DNA of 64,000 nt from Flavobacterium enshiense (GTDB lineage Bacteria > Bacteroidota > Bacteroidia > Flavobacteriales > Flavobacteriaceae), in the NCBI RefSeq assembly GCF_022836875.1, contig NZ_CP090376.1, positions 2,666,001 to 2,730,000 on the forward strand, written 5' to 3'. The notes below the pieces were generated by a model. That model was given only the letters and a program-made list of their open reading frames with translations. It did no database searches and had not been told where the DNA came from. A program made the position numbers and the translations under genes. Of the stretch, positions 34,452 through 43,573 are shown in pieces. The first letter of the stretch is position 1. Each line of letters opens with the position of its first letter.

Positions 34452-34506
34452 TCCATAGCTATGCAAATCTAAAACAATTACACAACGATAAATAGTTTTT
34501 AACACT

Positions 34507-37110
34507 ATGAACTTAAATAATTTTACAATCAAATCGCAGGAAGCAATTCAACAGGCGCAACAAATTGCGCAGGGCTTCGGGCAACAACAGCTTGAAAACG
34601 AACACTTTTTCAAGGGAATACTTGAAGTGGATGAAAACGTAACTCCTTTCATTTTGAAAAAACTGAATGTAAACCTAAATCTGTTCAAACAGATTCTGGA
34701 CAGCACCATTCAGAGTTTCCCTAAGGTGTCTGGCGGAGACATAATGTTATCCAGAGAAGCTAACAACACTCTTTTGGAAGCTACGAATATTGCTAAAAAA
34801 ATGAACGATGAATATGTTTCCATCGAGCATTTGATTCTAGCTATTTTCAAATCGAGAAGTAAAGTTGCCCAAATTTTGAAAGATCAGGGAGTTACCGAAA
34901 AAGAACTGGAAGCAGCCATTGCTGAAATCCGTAAAGGAGAACGAGTAACCTCAGCATCTGCCGAAGAAATGTACAATGCCTTAAACAAATACGCCAAAAA
35001 CCTCAACGAATTAGCTCGAACCGGGAAATTGGACCCAGTTATTGGACGTGATGAGGAAATTAGACGCGTTTTGCAGATTTTAACCCGAAGAACAAAAAAC
35101 AACCCAATGTTGATCGGTGAACCCGGTGTGGGTAAAACCGCTATTGCCGAAGGATTAGCACACAGAATCATAGCTGGTGACGTTCCGGAAAACCTGAAAG
35201 ACAAAATCGTTTTTTCCTTAGATATGGGAGCATTGATAGCCGGTGCAAAATACAAAGGTGAATTTGAGGAACGTTTAAAATCTGTGGTAAAAGAAGTTAC
35301 TTCCGCTGAAGGTGATATAGTACTTTTTATTGACGAAATCCACACTTTAGTGGGTGCAGGCGGTGGCGAAGGCGCGATGGATGCCGCTAACATCCTAAAA
35401 CCGGCTTTGGCCCGAGGAGAATTAAGAGCCATTGGAGCCACTACGCTTGACGAGTATCAGAAATACTTCGAAAAAGACAAAGCGTTGGAACGTCGTTTCC
35501 AAAAAGTAATGATAGACGAACCGGATACGGAAAGTGCTATTTCTATTTTACGTGGTATCAAAGAAAAGTATGAAACACATCACAAAGTACGTATCAAAGA
35601 CGAGGCTATAATTGCGGCGGTGGAATTATCCCAACGTTACATTACTAACCGTTTCTTACCGGACAAAGCAATTGACTTAATGGACGAAGCAGCATCAAAA
35701 CTTCGAATGGAAATCAACTCCAAACCCGAAGAACTGGATGTTCTGGACAGAAAGATCATGCAACTGGAAATCGAAATCGAAGCCATTAAACGTGAGAATG
35801 ACGAGAATAAAGTAAAGGTTCTCGGCATGGATCTGGCTAACCTGAAAGAAGAACGCAATGTAATTTTTACCAAATGGAAATCGGAAAAAGATGTTGTTGA
35901 CAATATTCAGAACGTAAAACAACAGATTGAAGATTTCAAAGCAGAAGCCGAACGTGCCGAACGCGACGGAGATTACGGTAAAGTTGCCGAAATCCGTTAC
36001 GGAAAAATCAAGGAAGCTCAGGAAAAACTGGATGGTCTTCAAAAACAATTGCAGGAGAACCAATCTGAAAAATCGCTGATAAAAGAAGAAGTAACTCACG
36101 AAGATATTGCCGAAGTCGTAGCCAAATGGACTGGAGTTCCAGTAACAAAAATGCTACAGAGTGAACGTGAAAAATTACTGAAACTGGAAGACGAATTGCA
36201 TCACCGTGTTGTTGGTCAGGAAGAAGCAATTCAGGCAATCAGTGATGCTGTTCGCCGCAGTCGTGCTGGTTTACAAGACCCAAAAAAACCTATAGGATCC
36301 TTCCTTTTCTTGGGAAGCACCGGTGTTGGTAAAACGGAATTAGCAAAAGCTTTGGCTGAATATTTATTCGATGATGAAAATGCGATGACGCGCATCGACA
36401 TGAGTGAATATCAGGAACGTCACAGTGTAAGCCGTTTGGTGGGAGCACCTCCGGGGTATGTAGGATATGATGAAGGTGGTCAGCTAACTGAAGCCGTTCG
36501 ACGCAAACCTTATTCCGTAGTGTTATTGGATGAAATTGAAAAAGCACATCCGGACACATTCAACATCTTACTGCAGGTGTTGGACGAAGGACGCTTAACA
36601 GATAATAAAGGTCGTCTGGCAGATTTCAAAAACACGATTATTATTATGACTTCCAATATGGGAAGCGCCATCATCCAGGAAAAATTCGAAAATCTGAAAG
36701 GCGGAGTTGAAGCCGCTACAGAAGCTGCTAAAACAGAAGTTTTAGGTTTGTTAAAAGAAACGGTTCGTCCGGAATTTATCAATCGTATTGATGAAATTGT
36801 AATGTTTACTCCGTTAAACAGTGAGGACATCGGGAAAATTGTGCTTTTGCAGCTTAAAAATGTAATCAAAATGGTGGCACACCAACACATCACGATGGAG
36901 GCCACACCGGAAGCAATTGCCTATCTCTCAGAAAAAGGATATGATCCACAATTTGGGGCGAGACCTGTAAAACGAGTGATTCAGAAAGAGGTTCTTAACG
37001 AATTATCTAAAGAGATCCTATCCGGTAAAGTTTCAACCGACAGCAACATCTTATTGGATTGTTTTGACGGACAATTGGTTTTCAGAAACCATATAGACAC
37101 TGACGAGTAA
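34507..37110 (+). CDS. clpB: ATP-dependent disaggregase ClpB
   Basis: ClpB pulls proteins out of aggregates together with DnaK. The 867-residue protein has the Clp N-terminal repeat domain (1-150), AAA1 with Walker A GEPGVGKTA (about 206-214), a middle coiled-coil domain (about 400-530) that binds DnaK, and AAA2 with GSTGVGKTELAKAL (about 604). There is no ClpP-binding IGL/F loop, so it is a disaggregase and not a protease subunit. It is monocistronic with its own terminator, and the promoter looks stress-controlled. Confidence 0.97.
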   Translation: MNLNNFTIKSQEAIQQAQQIAQGFGQQQLENEHFFKGILEVDENVTPFILKKLNVNLNLFKQILDSTIQSFPKVSGGDIMLSREANNTLLEATNIAKKMNDEYVSIEHLILAIFKSRSKVAQILKDQGVTEKELEAAIAEIRKGERVTSASAEEMYNALNKYAKNLNELARTGKLDPVIGRDEEIRRVLQILTRRTKNNPMLIGEPGVGKTAIAEGLAHRIIAGDVPENLKDKIVFSLDMGALIAGAKYKGEFEERLKSVVKEVTSAEGDIVLFIDEIHTLVGAGGGEGAMDAANILKPALARGELRAIGATTLDEYQKYFEKDKALERRFQKVMIDEPDTESAISILRGIKEKYETHHKVRIKDEAIIAAVELSQRYITNRFLPDKAIDLMDEAASKLRMEINSKPEELDVLDRKIMQLEIEIEAIKRENDENKVKVLGMDLANLKEERNVIFTKWKSEKDVVDNIQNVKQQIEDFKAEAERAERDGDYGKVAEIRYGKIKEAQEKLDGLQKQLQENQSEKSLIKEEVTHEDIAEVVAKWTGVPVTKMLQSEREKLLKLEDELHHRVVGQEEAIQAISDAVRRSRAGLQDPKKPIGSFLFLGSTGVGKTELAKALAEYLFDDENAMTRIDMSEYQERHSVSRLVGAPPGYVGYDEGGQLTEAVRRKPYSVVLLDEIEKAHPDTFNILLQVLDEGRLTDNKGRLADFKNTIIIMTSNMGSAIIQEKFENLKGGVEAATEAAKTEVLGLLKETVRPEFINRIDEIVMFTPLNSEDIGKIVLLQLKNVIKMVAHQHITMEATPEAIAYLSEKGYDPQFGARPVKRVIQKEVLNELSKEILSGKVSTDSNILLDCFDGQLVFRNHIDTDE

Positions 37111-37136
37111 AATTGACACACGGTACGTTTATCAAT

Positions 37137-37172
37137 AAAAATCCCTGACAGTTTAAACTATCAGGGATTTTC
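37137..37172 (+). terminator. Terminator after clpB
   Basis: AAAATCCCTGA (37138-37148) pairs with TCAGGGATTTT (37161-37171), with GTTTAAAC in the loop. Confidence 0.8.
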
Positions 37173-37312
37173 ATTTAAAAGAATTGAATAATCAAGACTT
37201 TGCGTACTGCCACAAAGTAAACATCTTGCTTTCAATTTAACTTAAGAAAAATAGTTACGATACATTATTGCCTTATATCAACAAGACAAGCATACGTAAA
37301 ATCCTTAAAAAA

Positions 37313-37738
37313 TTATTTTGAGTGCTCAATACGGTACTTGGCACTTTCCCAAATCGGATTGTAAATAATCAAATGCCTTTTATATTGAGTTGGGGTTAAT
37401 ATTTTTTGAATTTTGGAATTCTGCTCTCGGACGATTCTGTCAACACTTGCTCTATACTGTTCTTTTGTTTTGGTTCTGTCTTTGTTAATATAACTTAACT
37501 TCGTAGTATAATTGTTGATAATCTTAGCATACTTTTTTTGCACTTCAGCCGACATACCGATAGTTTTTACCTCTTTCTGGTAATTCTTCCGGATTTTTTC
37601 AACCTCTTTTTCGGTATAGAGTTTTTTCGTAACCACTTTACTCTTATCGGTCTGATTCTTAGGTTTAGTGGTCTGACTTAAAACAGTTAAACTGAATAAA
37701 AGTACAAATGCTAGAATTAGTTTATTAAATGATCCCAT
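37313..37738 (-). CDS. Hypothetical secreted, lysine-rich helical protein
   Basis: I do not recognise a named family. The 141-residue precursor has a signal peptide ending near VLSQ (about 22). The mature part is basic and helical (YTEKEVEKIRKNYQKEVK, then KTKEQYRASVDRIVREQNSK). It ends with QKILTPTQYKRHLIIYNP, reminiscent of the LTPEQ motif in Spy/CpxP-like periplasmic chaperones. The Spy-like reading is weak. It stands alone between clpB and an MFS gene. Confidence 0.65.
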   Translation of the reverse strand: MGSFNKLILAFVLLFSLTVLSQTTKPKNQTDKSKVVTKKLYTEKEVEKIRKNYQKEVKTIGMSAEVQKKYAKIINNYTTKLSYINKDRTKTKEQYRASVDRIVREQNSKIQKILTPTQYKRHLIIYNPIWESAKYRIEHSK

Positions 37739-37869
37739 AATTTTGCTTGTTTTAAAAATTATTACCTAAAACGTAATACTAATTTAGTGAATATTCCACA
37801 AAATCAATACTTTATTCTGACAAATATCTAATCTAAAAACAATAAAAAACGTAAACTCATTTATTTTTC

Positions 37870-37877
37870 TATTTTTG
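37870..37877 (+). promoter_or_regulatory. Promoter -7 box for the MFS gene
   Basis: TATTTTTG fits TAnnTTTG, 22 nt before the ATG. Confidence 0.6.
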
Positions 37878-37899
37878 AAGCCCTAATCAGAAAACCAAA

Positions 37900-39144
37900 A
37901 TGAAAGAGTTTACCCTTGATGAAAAACTGAAGCATCTTTTCTCATTCCCTGTAATAGTAGCTGCTTTGGGTTATTTCGTTGATATTTATGATTTGCTTTT
38001 ATTCGGAATCGTAAGAGTACCCAGCCTGAAAGACCTGAATTTAGATGTTGACACTGCCGGAACATTGATTCTAAATTATCAGATGACGGGATTATTGTTA
38101 GGAGGTATTCTCTGGGGAATTCTAGGAGATAAAAAAGGAAGACTTTCTGTGCTTTTCGGCTCAATCCTGGTTTATTCCATCGCTAATATTGCTTGTGGTT
38201 TTTTACCACAAATGCCTTTTGAAAATAAGACTACAATCTATGCCTTACTACGCTTTATTGCCGGAATTGGCCTAGCTGGCGAATTAGGTGCGGGAATTAC
38301 CTTGGTTTCAGAATCTTTACCCAAACAACTACGAGCCATGGGAACATCGATAGTCGCCGGTTTCGGATTATTAGGAGCTGTTGTGGCACAATTAACCGTG
38401 GAATTGGCCGGCGAATGGACGATCGCCTACTTTATCGGAGGAGGTTTGGGACTGATGCTGCTGTTTCTTCGTGTAAGCGTTGTGGAATCCGGAATTTACA
38501 AGAACATAAAACATTCCGATTCAATAAAAAAGGGAAATTTCATTTCCTTCTTTACCAACTGGAATCGTTTTGTTAAATACATGAAATGCATTGCCATTGG
38601 ATTGCCTACCTGGTTTTGTATCGGAATCTTGGCTATGATGGCCAATCAGTTTGCTCCTGTTATGGGGATCACTTCCATTGTGCCCGGAAAAGCTATTATG
38701 TGGGCCTATGTTGGAATTTCAGTCGGTGATTTTGCCAGTGGATTTATTTCGCATTGGCTCCATTCCAGAAAGAAAGCCATTTTATATATGATGATCTTTA
38801 CACTAATCGGAGTTTCACTGCTGCTCTTTCACGGTGCAAAATCTGAAAACGCATATTATTTTTACTGCGCATGGCTTGGACTCGGAACCGGATATTGGGC
38901 AATGTTCGTAACCGTCGGGTCAGAGCAGTTCGGTACAAATATCAGAAGTACAGCTACGACTACCATTCCGAATATGGTACGTGGACTCCTTCCGGTAATG
39001 CTGATTGCTTTTGACAATCTTAAAATAAATAGTGGCGTAATTATGGCAGCAGCTTTAGTCGGATGCATGGCTTTCGGGCTAGCCATTTATGCTACTATGA
39101 CAATAGAGGAAACGCATAATAAGGATTTGGATTTCAATGAATAA
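37900..39144 (+). CDS. MFS transporter
   Basis: A 414-residue inner-membrane carrier with about 12 hydrophobic helices and the MFS signature loop after helix 2 (GILGDKKGRLSVLFG, about 82-96). A second copy-like loop lies in the C-half (HWLHSRKKAI). FIAGIGLAGELGAGITLVSE on helix 5 resembles the metabolite:proton symporter group (ShiA/ProP-like). Helix 1 has an acidic pair (VDIYD), possibly for proton coupling. The substrate is unknown, and there are no linked metabolic genes. Confidence 0.85.
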   Translation: MKEFTLDEKLKHLFSFPVIVAALGYFVDIYDLLLFGIVRVPSLKDLNLDVDTAGTLILNYQMTGLLLGGILWGILGDKKGRLSVLFGSILVYSIANIACGFLPQMPFENKTTIYALLRFIAGIGLAGELGAGITLVSESLPKQLRAMGTSIVAGFGLLGAVVAQLTVELAGEWTIAYFIGGGLGLMLLFLRVSVVESGIYKNIKHSDSIKKGNFISFFTNWNRFVKYMKCIAIGLPTWFCIGILAMMANQFAPVMGITSIVPGKAIMWAYVGISVGDFASGFISHWLHSRKKAILYMMIFTLIGVSLLLFHGAKSENAYYFYCAWLGLGTGYWAMFVTVGSEQFGTNIRSTATTTIPNMVRGLLPVMLIAFDNLKINSGVIMAAALVGCMAFGLAIYATMTIEETHNKDLDFNE

Positions 39145-39177
39145 AAAAAAGCGGTCTTAGAAAGACCACTTTTTTTT
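39143..39177. terminator. Bidirectional terminator after the MFS gene
   Basis: GGTCTT (39153-39158) pairs with AAGACC (39161-39167 region), with A8 and T9 tracts outside. It also follows the convergent gene at 39208. Confidence 0.75.
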
Positions 39178-39207
39178 ATATATATTTTAAATCACACTAT
39201 CGGTTAT

Positions 39208-39744
39208 CTAACCTTTTAGAATATCACCTTTAGAGTTTACCACAATTTTTTTGGTTTCATTCCCCTTGGCAAGCTGTACATTATATTGTTTTTTCTTTAT
39301 ATCTCCATCTTCTTGAGAATATAAATACTTATCATTAACGATTTTCCAACCAGGATAAGTTTTATAAATATTATAAATAACGGCTGATGGAAGTTTAACG
39401 TTGTTGTATTTTTCAACAACACTCATTAATTTACCACTTTCGTCATAAGTTGCTGCAAGTGAACCGTCTTTAACTTTCATGGTCACCAAATAATTTTCGT
39501 GACCTTCATAGTCTTTACCTAAATCATAAGCTATAAAAGCTTCTTGCAGACTTTTGATTTTTTCATCCTGATTTTCATATTCCGGAAGATAAACCGAAAA
39601 ATCGTTTCCAGCTCTTTTAATTACCATCTCCGGCAATTTTTTGGTTTCCATAGTTCCTTCTGCCGGCACCGAAGTTGTCTTAACCTGTGAATAGCCCGTA
39701 AATGCGAAGGCTACACTAACTAATAAATAAATGATTGATTTCAT
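39208..39744 (-). CDS. Hypothetical secreted PepSY-like (BLIP-like) protein
   Basis: I start at the ATG at 39744, which gives a 178-residue precursor with a clean signal peptide (MKSIIYLLVSVAFAFTGYSQ); the 21 residues upstream in the longer frame would precede the signal. The mature part looks like two repeated alpha/beta units, DGSLAATYDESGKLMSV and KGNETKKIVVNSKGDILKG, in the style of PepSY-like/DUF2874 domains. No function is known. It could bind to another envelope protein. Confidence in the family is modest. Confidence 0.65.
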   Translation of the reverse strand: MKSIIYLLVSVAFAFTGYSQVKTTSVPAEGTMETKKLPEMVIKRAGNDFSVYLPEYENQDEKIKSLQEAFIAYDLGKDYEGHENYLVTMKVKDGSLAATYDESGKLMSVVEKYNNVKLPSAVIYNIYKTYPGWKIVNDKYLYSQEDGDIKKKQYNVQLAKGNETKKIVVNSKGDILKG

Positions 39745-40043
39745 AATGCTCGATTTTTGATTAAGTAATTTATTGATGAATAACGTATCAATTCTAAGGC
39801 TTACCATTTACTTCCCCTTTTTGTTAAAAGATGTACGCTACTTTGATTCAAAAAATACAATACTTGCATTAGTAACCAATTCTATTTGTATGGACATTTA
39901 ACCTTCCACACAAGAATCCGGTATAGGTAGTTTTGGAGTTTAACAGAGTAAAGTTAAGTGTTTAAAGAAGGTTGGCGTGTTAAATTTATCTGTAAGTTAT
40001 GTTATAATTATGCCAACGTAATTATTATTATTTTTCATAAAAA
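39745..40043. other. Intergenic region with a GTTGGC/GCCAAC inverted repeat
   Basis: About 300 bp without a gene. The notable structure is an imperfect 8-bp inverted repeat, GTTGGCGT (39971-39978) with ATGCCAAC (40010-40017), enclosing 31 nt. Confidence 0.5.
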
Positions 40044-40063
40044 AAGCTATCACATGATAGCTT
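40044..40063 (-). terminator. Terminator of the 94-residue hypothetical gene
   Basis: AAGCTATCA and TGATAGCTT form a perfect 9-bp stem with a T tract on the minus strand, just overlapping the stop codon. Confidence 0.75.
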
Positions 40064-40346
40064 AAACTGTTTTGTAAATTCTGTTAATCGGGATTACGAC
40101 CCCCTGCTTTAAGATTATCCTTTCTTCTGCCAAGCCCCAAATAGTTGTATCAACCATTTTTTTTGACTTATCATCTTCAAAATAAATCTTAATTTTATGG
40201 TGTTCCAAATTCCCCAAAGTAAGCGCCCTGTCTAATTCTTCTTTTCGCTGTTTGATTGCTTCTTTATCTCCATCAAGTACATCCGTATTCGGAAAGGTTA
40301 ATGAACTGATTCTTTCTTTGTCTATAACTTCAAAATTGTCATCCAT
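40062..40346 (-). CDS. Small conserved-looking hypothetical protein
   Basis: A 94-residue, charged, cytoplasmic protein with no signal peptide. An N-terminal helical part (KEAIKQRKEELDRALTLGN) is followed by a beta-rich segment, KIKIYFEDDKSKKMVDTTIWG and ERIILKQGVVIPINRIYKTV, that could form a small barrel. This two-part layout is seen in small flavobacterial hypothetical proteins, but I cannot name a family. It has its own terminator. Coding is supported by codon pattern and by the absence of overlapping frames. Confidence 0.7.
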   Translation of the reverse strand: MDDNFEVIDKERISSLTFPNTDVLDGDKEAIKQRKEELDRALTLGNLEHHKIKIYFEDDKSKKMVDTTIWGLAEERIILKQGVVIPINRIYKTV

Positions 40347-40467
40347 AATATTAACAAGTTAGTTTTGGTTCTCTAATTTAATAATTTTTCTTAAAAGAAA
40401 GAATAAATGATATTTTTTTTAGTAATTTTCTTCTGTTATTCTAAAAACAAATCAACTCTTATAAAAT

Positions 40468-41022
40468 ATGATTACTTTCGATTTCACCGTATTTCCCGTC
40501 ATAACAACCAAACGCTTAATTCTACGCCAGATTACCAATGAAGATGCCCCCGAAATGTTTGCTTTGCGGTCAAATCCGGAAATCATGAAATATATTCCGA
40601 GAGAACTTCCAAAAACGATTGATGATGCAATTACGCATATCGAATACATGCAGGGACTTTTGGAAAGTAACGAATGTATCAATTGGGCCATTTGCCTGAA
40701 AGAAGATAATCACCTGATTGGAAACATAGGTTATTTCAGGATGCAGCCCGAAAACCACAGAGCAGAATTGGGCTATATGCTTTCAAAAGACTACCACGGT
40801 AAAGGTATAATGCAGGAAGCGCTCACAGAAATCATTAAATATGGTTTTAATGAAATGAAGCTGCATTCTATAGAAGCCATAACCGATCCGGAAAATTTTG
40901 CTTCATGGAAACTTTTAGAGAAAAACGGATTTATCCGTGAAGGCCATTTCAAAGAAGACTGTTACTGGCAGGGAAAATACCTTGACAGTTATGTGTATTC
41001 GCTACTAAACCGAAACGATTAA
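40468..41022 (+). CDS. GNAT acetyltransferase, RimJ/RimL type
   Basis: The 184-residue enzyme has the GNAT_3 pattern: an N-terminal TKRLILRQITNEDAPEMF, then IGYFRMQPENHRAELGYML, the acetyl-CoA loop SKDYHGKGIMQEAL (about 109-122) and the C-terminal NFASWKLLEKNGF. It transfers acetyl from acetyl-CoA to an amino group, possibly a ribosomal protein N-terminus; the substrate is unproven. It leads a small plus-strand group, with the phosphatase gene starting 10 nt later. Confidence 0.85.
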   Translation: MITFDFTVFPVITTKRLILRQITNEDAPEMFALRSNPEIMKYIPRELPKTIDDAITHIEYMQGLLESNECINWAICLKEDNHLIGNIGYFRMQPENHRAELGYMLSKDYHGKGIMQEALTEIIKYGFNEMKLHSIEAITDPENFASWKLLEKNGFIREGHFKEDCYWQGKYLDSYVYSLLNRND

Positions 41023-41032
41023 AATTTGCTCC

Positions 41033-41485
41033 ATGGAAAAATCAATACAACCGCTTCAGCAATCCACGGTAATTTATCTCATCCGTCATGCTGAAAAAAG
41101 AGCTGATTTGAGCAACCCTGGTTTGACCCAAGCCGGTTTGAATCGCGCTGAAAACTGGCGCAGGATATTTTCGGAAATAGATTTTGATATGATTTACAGC
41201 ACCGATTACCTTCGAACAATCCAAACGGTTACTCCAACGGCCCGTGAAAGCAAAAAAGAAATCACAAAATACAGTTCAAGGCTATTCGATTCAGAACAAT
41301 TCAAACAGGACTGTTTTGGAAAAAATGTTTTAGTGGTCGGACATATGAATACCATTCCCGTTATTGCCAACAGATTGATTAACCGAAACATATATGAGGA
41401 TATTGACGAAAATATTTACGGAAATCTTTATATCATAACTATCACTGGAGAAACTATTACCCACCAATTACTGAAATTGCCTTAA
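41033..41485 (+). CDS. Histidine phosphatase (phosphoglycerate mutase-like) family protein
   Basis: The 150-residue protein has the RHG-type motif in YLIRHAEKR (about 15-23), where His is the phospho-acceptor, plus a second conserved His in VVGHMNTIPVIANRL (about 103). It is short, in the size range of SixA-like enzymes. The substrate is not predictable. It follows the RimJ-type acetyltransferase gene closely. Confidence 0.83.
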   Translation: MEKSIQPLQQSTVIYLIRHAEKRADLSNPGLTQAGLNRAENWRRIFSEIDFDMIYSTDYLRTIQTVTPTARESKKEITKYSSRLFDSEQFKQDCFGKNVLVVGHMNTIPVIANRLINRNIYEDIDENIYGNLYIITITGETITHQLLKLP

Positions 41486-41489
41486 ACTA

Positions 41490-41520
41490 TTGTACTTTCT
41501 TCATTTTGTTCTTACATTTG
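41490..41520 (+). promoter_or_regulatory. Promoter of smpB
   Basis: TTG (41490-41492), a 20-nt spacer and TACATTTG (41513-41520). The smpB ATG is only 7 nt past the box, so the mRNA may have almost no 5' leader. Confidence 0.65.
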
Positions 41521-41527
41521 TCAACCT

Positions 41528-41980
41528 ATGCTAAAAACGGTCAACATACTTAATAAAAGAGCCAAATTCGATTATGAAATACTCGAAAAATACACGGCTG
41601 GAATTGTACTGACCGGAACCGAAATAAAATCCATCCGATTGGGTAAGGCAGGAATTGCCGAAAGTTTTTGCGAATTCCACGGAACTGAACTTTTTGTAAT
41701 CAACTCACATATAGAGGAATACCTTTACGGAACACACTACAATCATAAAGCAAAAAGCGAACGTAAATTACTTTTAAACAAACGTGAGCTCAGAGGACTT
41801 TTAAAAAGTGTTCAGAACAAAGGACTGACCATCATCCCTCTTCGTCTTTTTACTAACGAGAAAGGATTAGCAAAACTGGACATTGCGCTATGCCGAGGTA
41901 AGAAAAATTACGACAAGCGCGACACTATAAAAGACCGCGACGTAAAACGGGATTTAGACCGTGTAAAAAAGTCATTCTAA
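41528..41980 (+). CDS. smpB: SsrA-binding protein SmpB
   Basis: SmpB brings tmRNA to stalled ribosomes. The 150-residue length is normal. The core contains [29 protein letters not shown] (7-35), [10 protein letters not shown] and the characteristic basic tail [21 protein letters not shown]. The tmRNA gene is not in this window. The promoter box lies very near the start codon. Confidence 0.96.
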   Translation: MLKTVNILNKRAKFDYEILEKYTAGIVLTGTEIKSIRLGKAGIAESFCEFHGTELFVINSHIEEYLYGTHYNHKAKSERKLLLNKRELRGLLKSVQNKGLTIIPLRLFTNEKGLAKLDIALCRGKKNYDKRDTIKDRDVKRDLDRVKKSF

Positions 41981-42052
41981 CTTTAATTTTCAACACTTTA
42001 CAAATATTTATAATATTTTTCTTAAATTGGTGTAAACTTAAACAAGTATACC

Positions 42053-42688
42053 ATGAAAAAATATTTAACCTTGTTTTTACTCGTCTCTCTTATGAGTTGC
42101 AGCAGTACTGATACCGCTATTCTCAACAGCTGGAAAGATCCCGAATCGACTGCAGCAAAAGAACAATTTAAAAAAGTAATGGTAGTTGCACTGGTAAAAG
42201 ATGATAAAACCAGAAGAAATATTGAAAACGCAATTGTTGACAACAACCCTATATTTAAAAGTTCGTATGCTTTCCTAAACGGTGCAACCGTCGACCTTAC
42301 AAAAGAACAGCGCTTAAGTATCCTTAAAAGCGAAAATTTCGACGGAGTGATAACAATGCGACTGGTAAACACGGAAAAAGAGACCACTTATGTTCCTGGT
42401 ACTAACACCTCAATGTATTATGGTGGAATGGGATACGGTTATGGTTATGGATTCGACAACTGGTATGGCTATTATTCACCAAATTTCTATTCTCCGGGCT
42501 ATTATCAGGAAAATACTTCCTATCTGATTGAAACAAATGTTTTTTCCTTAAATCAGAATAAATTGGTTTGGACCGGGACTACAAAATCCACGAACATTAC
42601 AGATGCAGAAACAACAACTCATAACATCATGATCGAAGTTGTAAAACAGATGGAAAAAGACGGTTTTTTAGATCCGAAAAGAAAATAA
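42053..42688 (+). CDS. Hypothetical lipoprotein with a Gly/Tyr-rich segment
   Basis: The 211-residue precursor has a lipoprotein signal (lipobox LMSC, Cys16). A short Ser/Thr linker leads into an alpha/beta domain that starts SWKDPESTAAKEQFKKVMVVAL and resembles the DUF4136 type. A striking segment at about 121-151 is almost only Gly, Tyr, Phe, Ser and Pro (GGMGYGYGYGFDNWYGYY). The chain ends with another alpha/beta stretch. It is likely an outer-membrane-anchored periplasmic protein. The low-complexity insert could form a surface loop; its role is unknown. Confidence 0.7.
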   Translation: MKKYLTLFLLVSLMSCSSTDTAILNSWKDPESTAAKEQFKKVMVVALVKDDKTRRNIENAIVDNNPIFKSSYAFLNGATVDLTKEQRLSILKSENFDGVITMRLVNTEKETTYVPGTNTSMYYGGMGYGYGYGFDNWYGYYSPNFYSPGYYQENTSYLIETNVFSLNQNKLVWTGTTKSTNITDAETTTHNIMIEVVKQMEKDGFLDPKRK

Positions 42689-42705
42689 AAAACCGAATAT
42701 AAATA

Positions 42706-42749
42706 AAAAGGCTGTCTGCAAATGATGATGTTTTTGCAGACAGCCTTTT
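42706..42749. terminator. Bidirectional terminator between lipoprotein gene and pcm
   Basis: A perfect 17-bp stem (42706-42722 with 42733-42749) ends in A and T tracts. Confidence 0.88.
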
Positions 42750-42765
42750 CAGTATTTACAACATT

Positions 42766-43407
42766 TTAATTTTTATCTTCCAAAAGCGGTACAAAACGAA
42801 AATCCCCAAATTCGTGTTTTTCAAATTGGGTTTCGTTCTTTCTTATAAGCAGAGTCATTACCTGCACGTCTTCACCAACAGGAATCACCAAGCGTCCTCC
42901 TATTTTTAATTGTGCCATTAAAGGCTGAGGAATATAAGGTGCTCCGGCAGTAACAATAATACTGTCAAACGGAGCAAAATTTGGCAATCCTTTATATCCG
43001 TCTCCAAAAGCAAGATGTTTGGGACGAATGCCTAATTTCGGCAATAATAAAGACGTTGTTTTAAACAATTCATTTTGTCTTTCAATCGAATATACCTTTG
43101 CGCCCATCGTATATAAAACCGCAGTCTGATAGCCGGAACCCGTTCCGATTTCCAATACCTTATCGTCTTTTTTTACCTGTAGCAATTCGGTTTGAAAGGC
43201 TACAGTATAAGGTTGCGAAATCGTTTGACCCGCGGCGATTGGAAACGGTTTATCCTGATAGGCAAAATCCTCAAAACTCGAATTCAAAAACAAATGTCTC
43301 GGAATCTTTCTGATAGCTTCCAATACATTTTTATCGGTAATTCCCTTTCTTTCCAAAAGGCTTACCAACTGATTTCGAAGTCCTTGATGTTTGGCTAAAT
43401 CTCTCAC
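42766..43407 (-). CDS. pcm: Protein-L-isoaspartate O-methyltransferase
   Basis: Pcm repairs damaged proteins by methylating isoaspartate with S-adenosylmethionine. The 213-residue protein has the SAM motif VLEIGTGSGYQTAVLYTMG (about 79-97), the family motif AGQTISQPYTVAFQTELL and IIVTAGAPYIPQPLMAQL. The length is normal. It is monocistronic and convergent with the Gly/Tyr-rich lipoprotein gene. Confidence 0.95.
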   Translation of the reverse strand: MRDLAKHQGLRNQLVSLLERKGITDKNVLEAIRKIPRHLFLNSSFEDFAYQDKPFPIAAGQTISQPYTVAFQTELLQVKKDDKVLEIGTGSGYQTAVLYTMGAKVYSIERQNELFKTTSLLLPKLGIRPKHLAFGDGYKGLPNFAPFDSIIVTAGAPYIPQPLMAQLKIGGRLVIPVGEDVQVMTLLIRKNETQFEKHEFGDFRFVPLLEDKN

Positions 43408-43515
43408 TTTTTTGGCATATTTATTTATGTAAAATTAGGCTTAAAAACCGTAAAAACAAAAGTCAAAACCCGAAACTTTACACCAAAAAACATTAAACAT
43501 TAAACAAATAAATTA

Positions 43516-43523
43516 TACTTTTG
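43516..43523 (+). promoter_or_regulatory. Promoter -7 box for the Gfo/Idh/MocA gene
   Basis: TACTTTTG fits TAnnTTTG, 50 nt before the ATG. A small palindrome, GGCTTTAAGCC (43532-43542), lies at the predicted 5' end of the transcript. Confidence 0.6.
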
Positions 43524-43573
43524 TTCACTCGAGGCTTTAAGCCGAACTGTTATGAAATAAAAAATAAATTTCT

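Noticed and set aside
39745..39807. Upstream extension of the PepSY-like protein to 39807
   Set aside because: It would place 21 residues in front of a clear signal peptide.
39971..40017. Integron attC site
   Set aside because: The polarity of the outer words (GTTGGC first, GCCAAC last) is opposite to the attC order, and no integrase is near.
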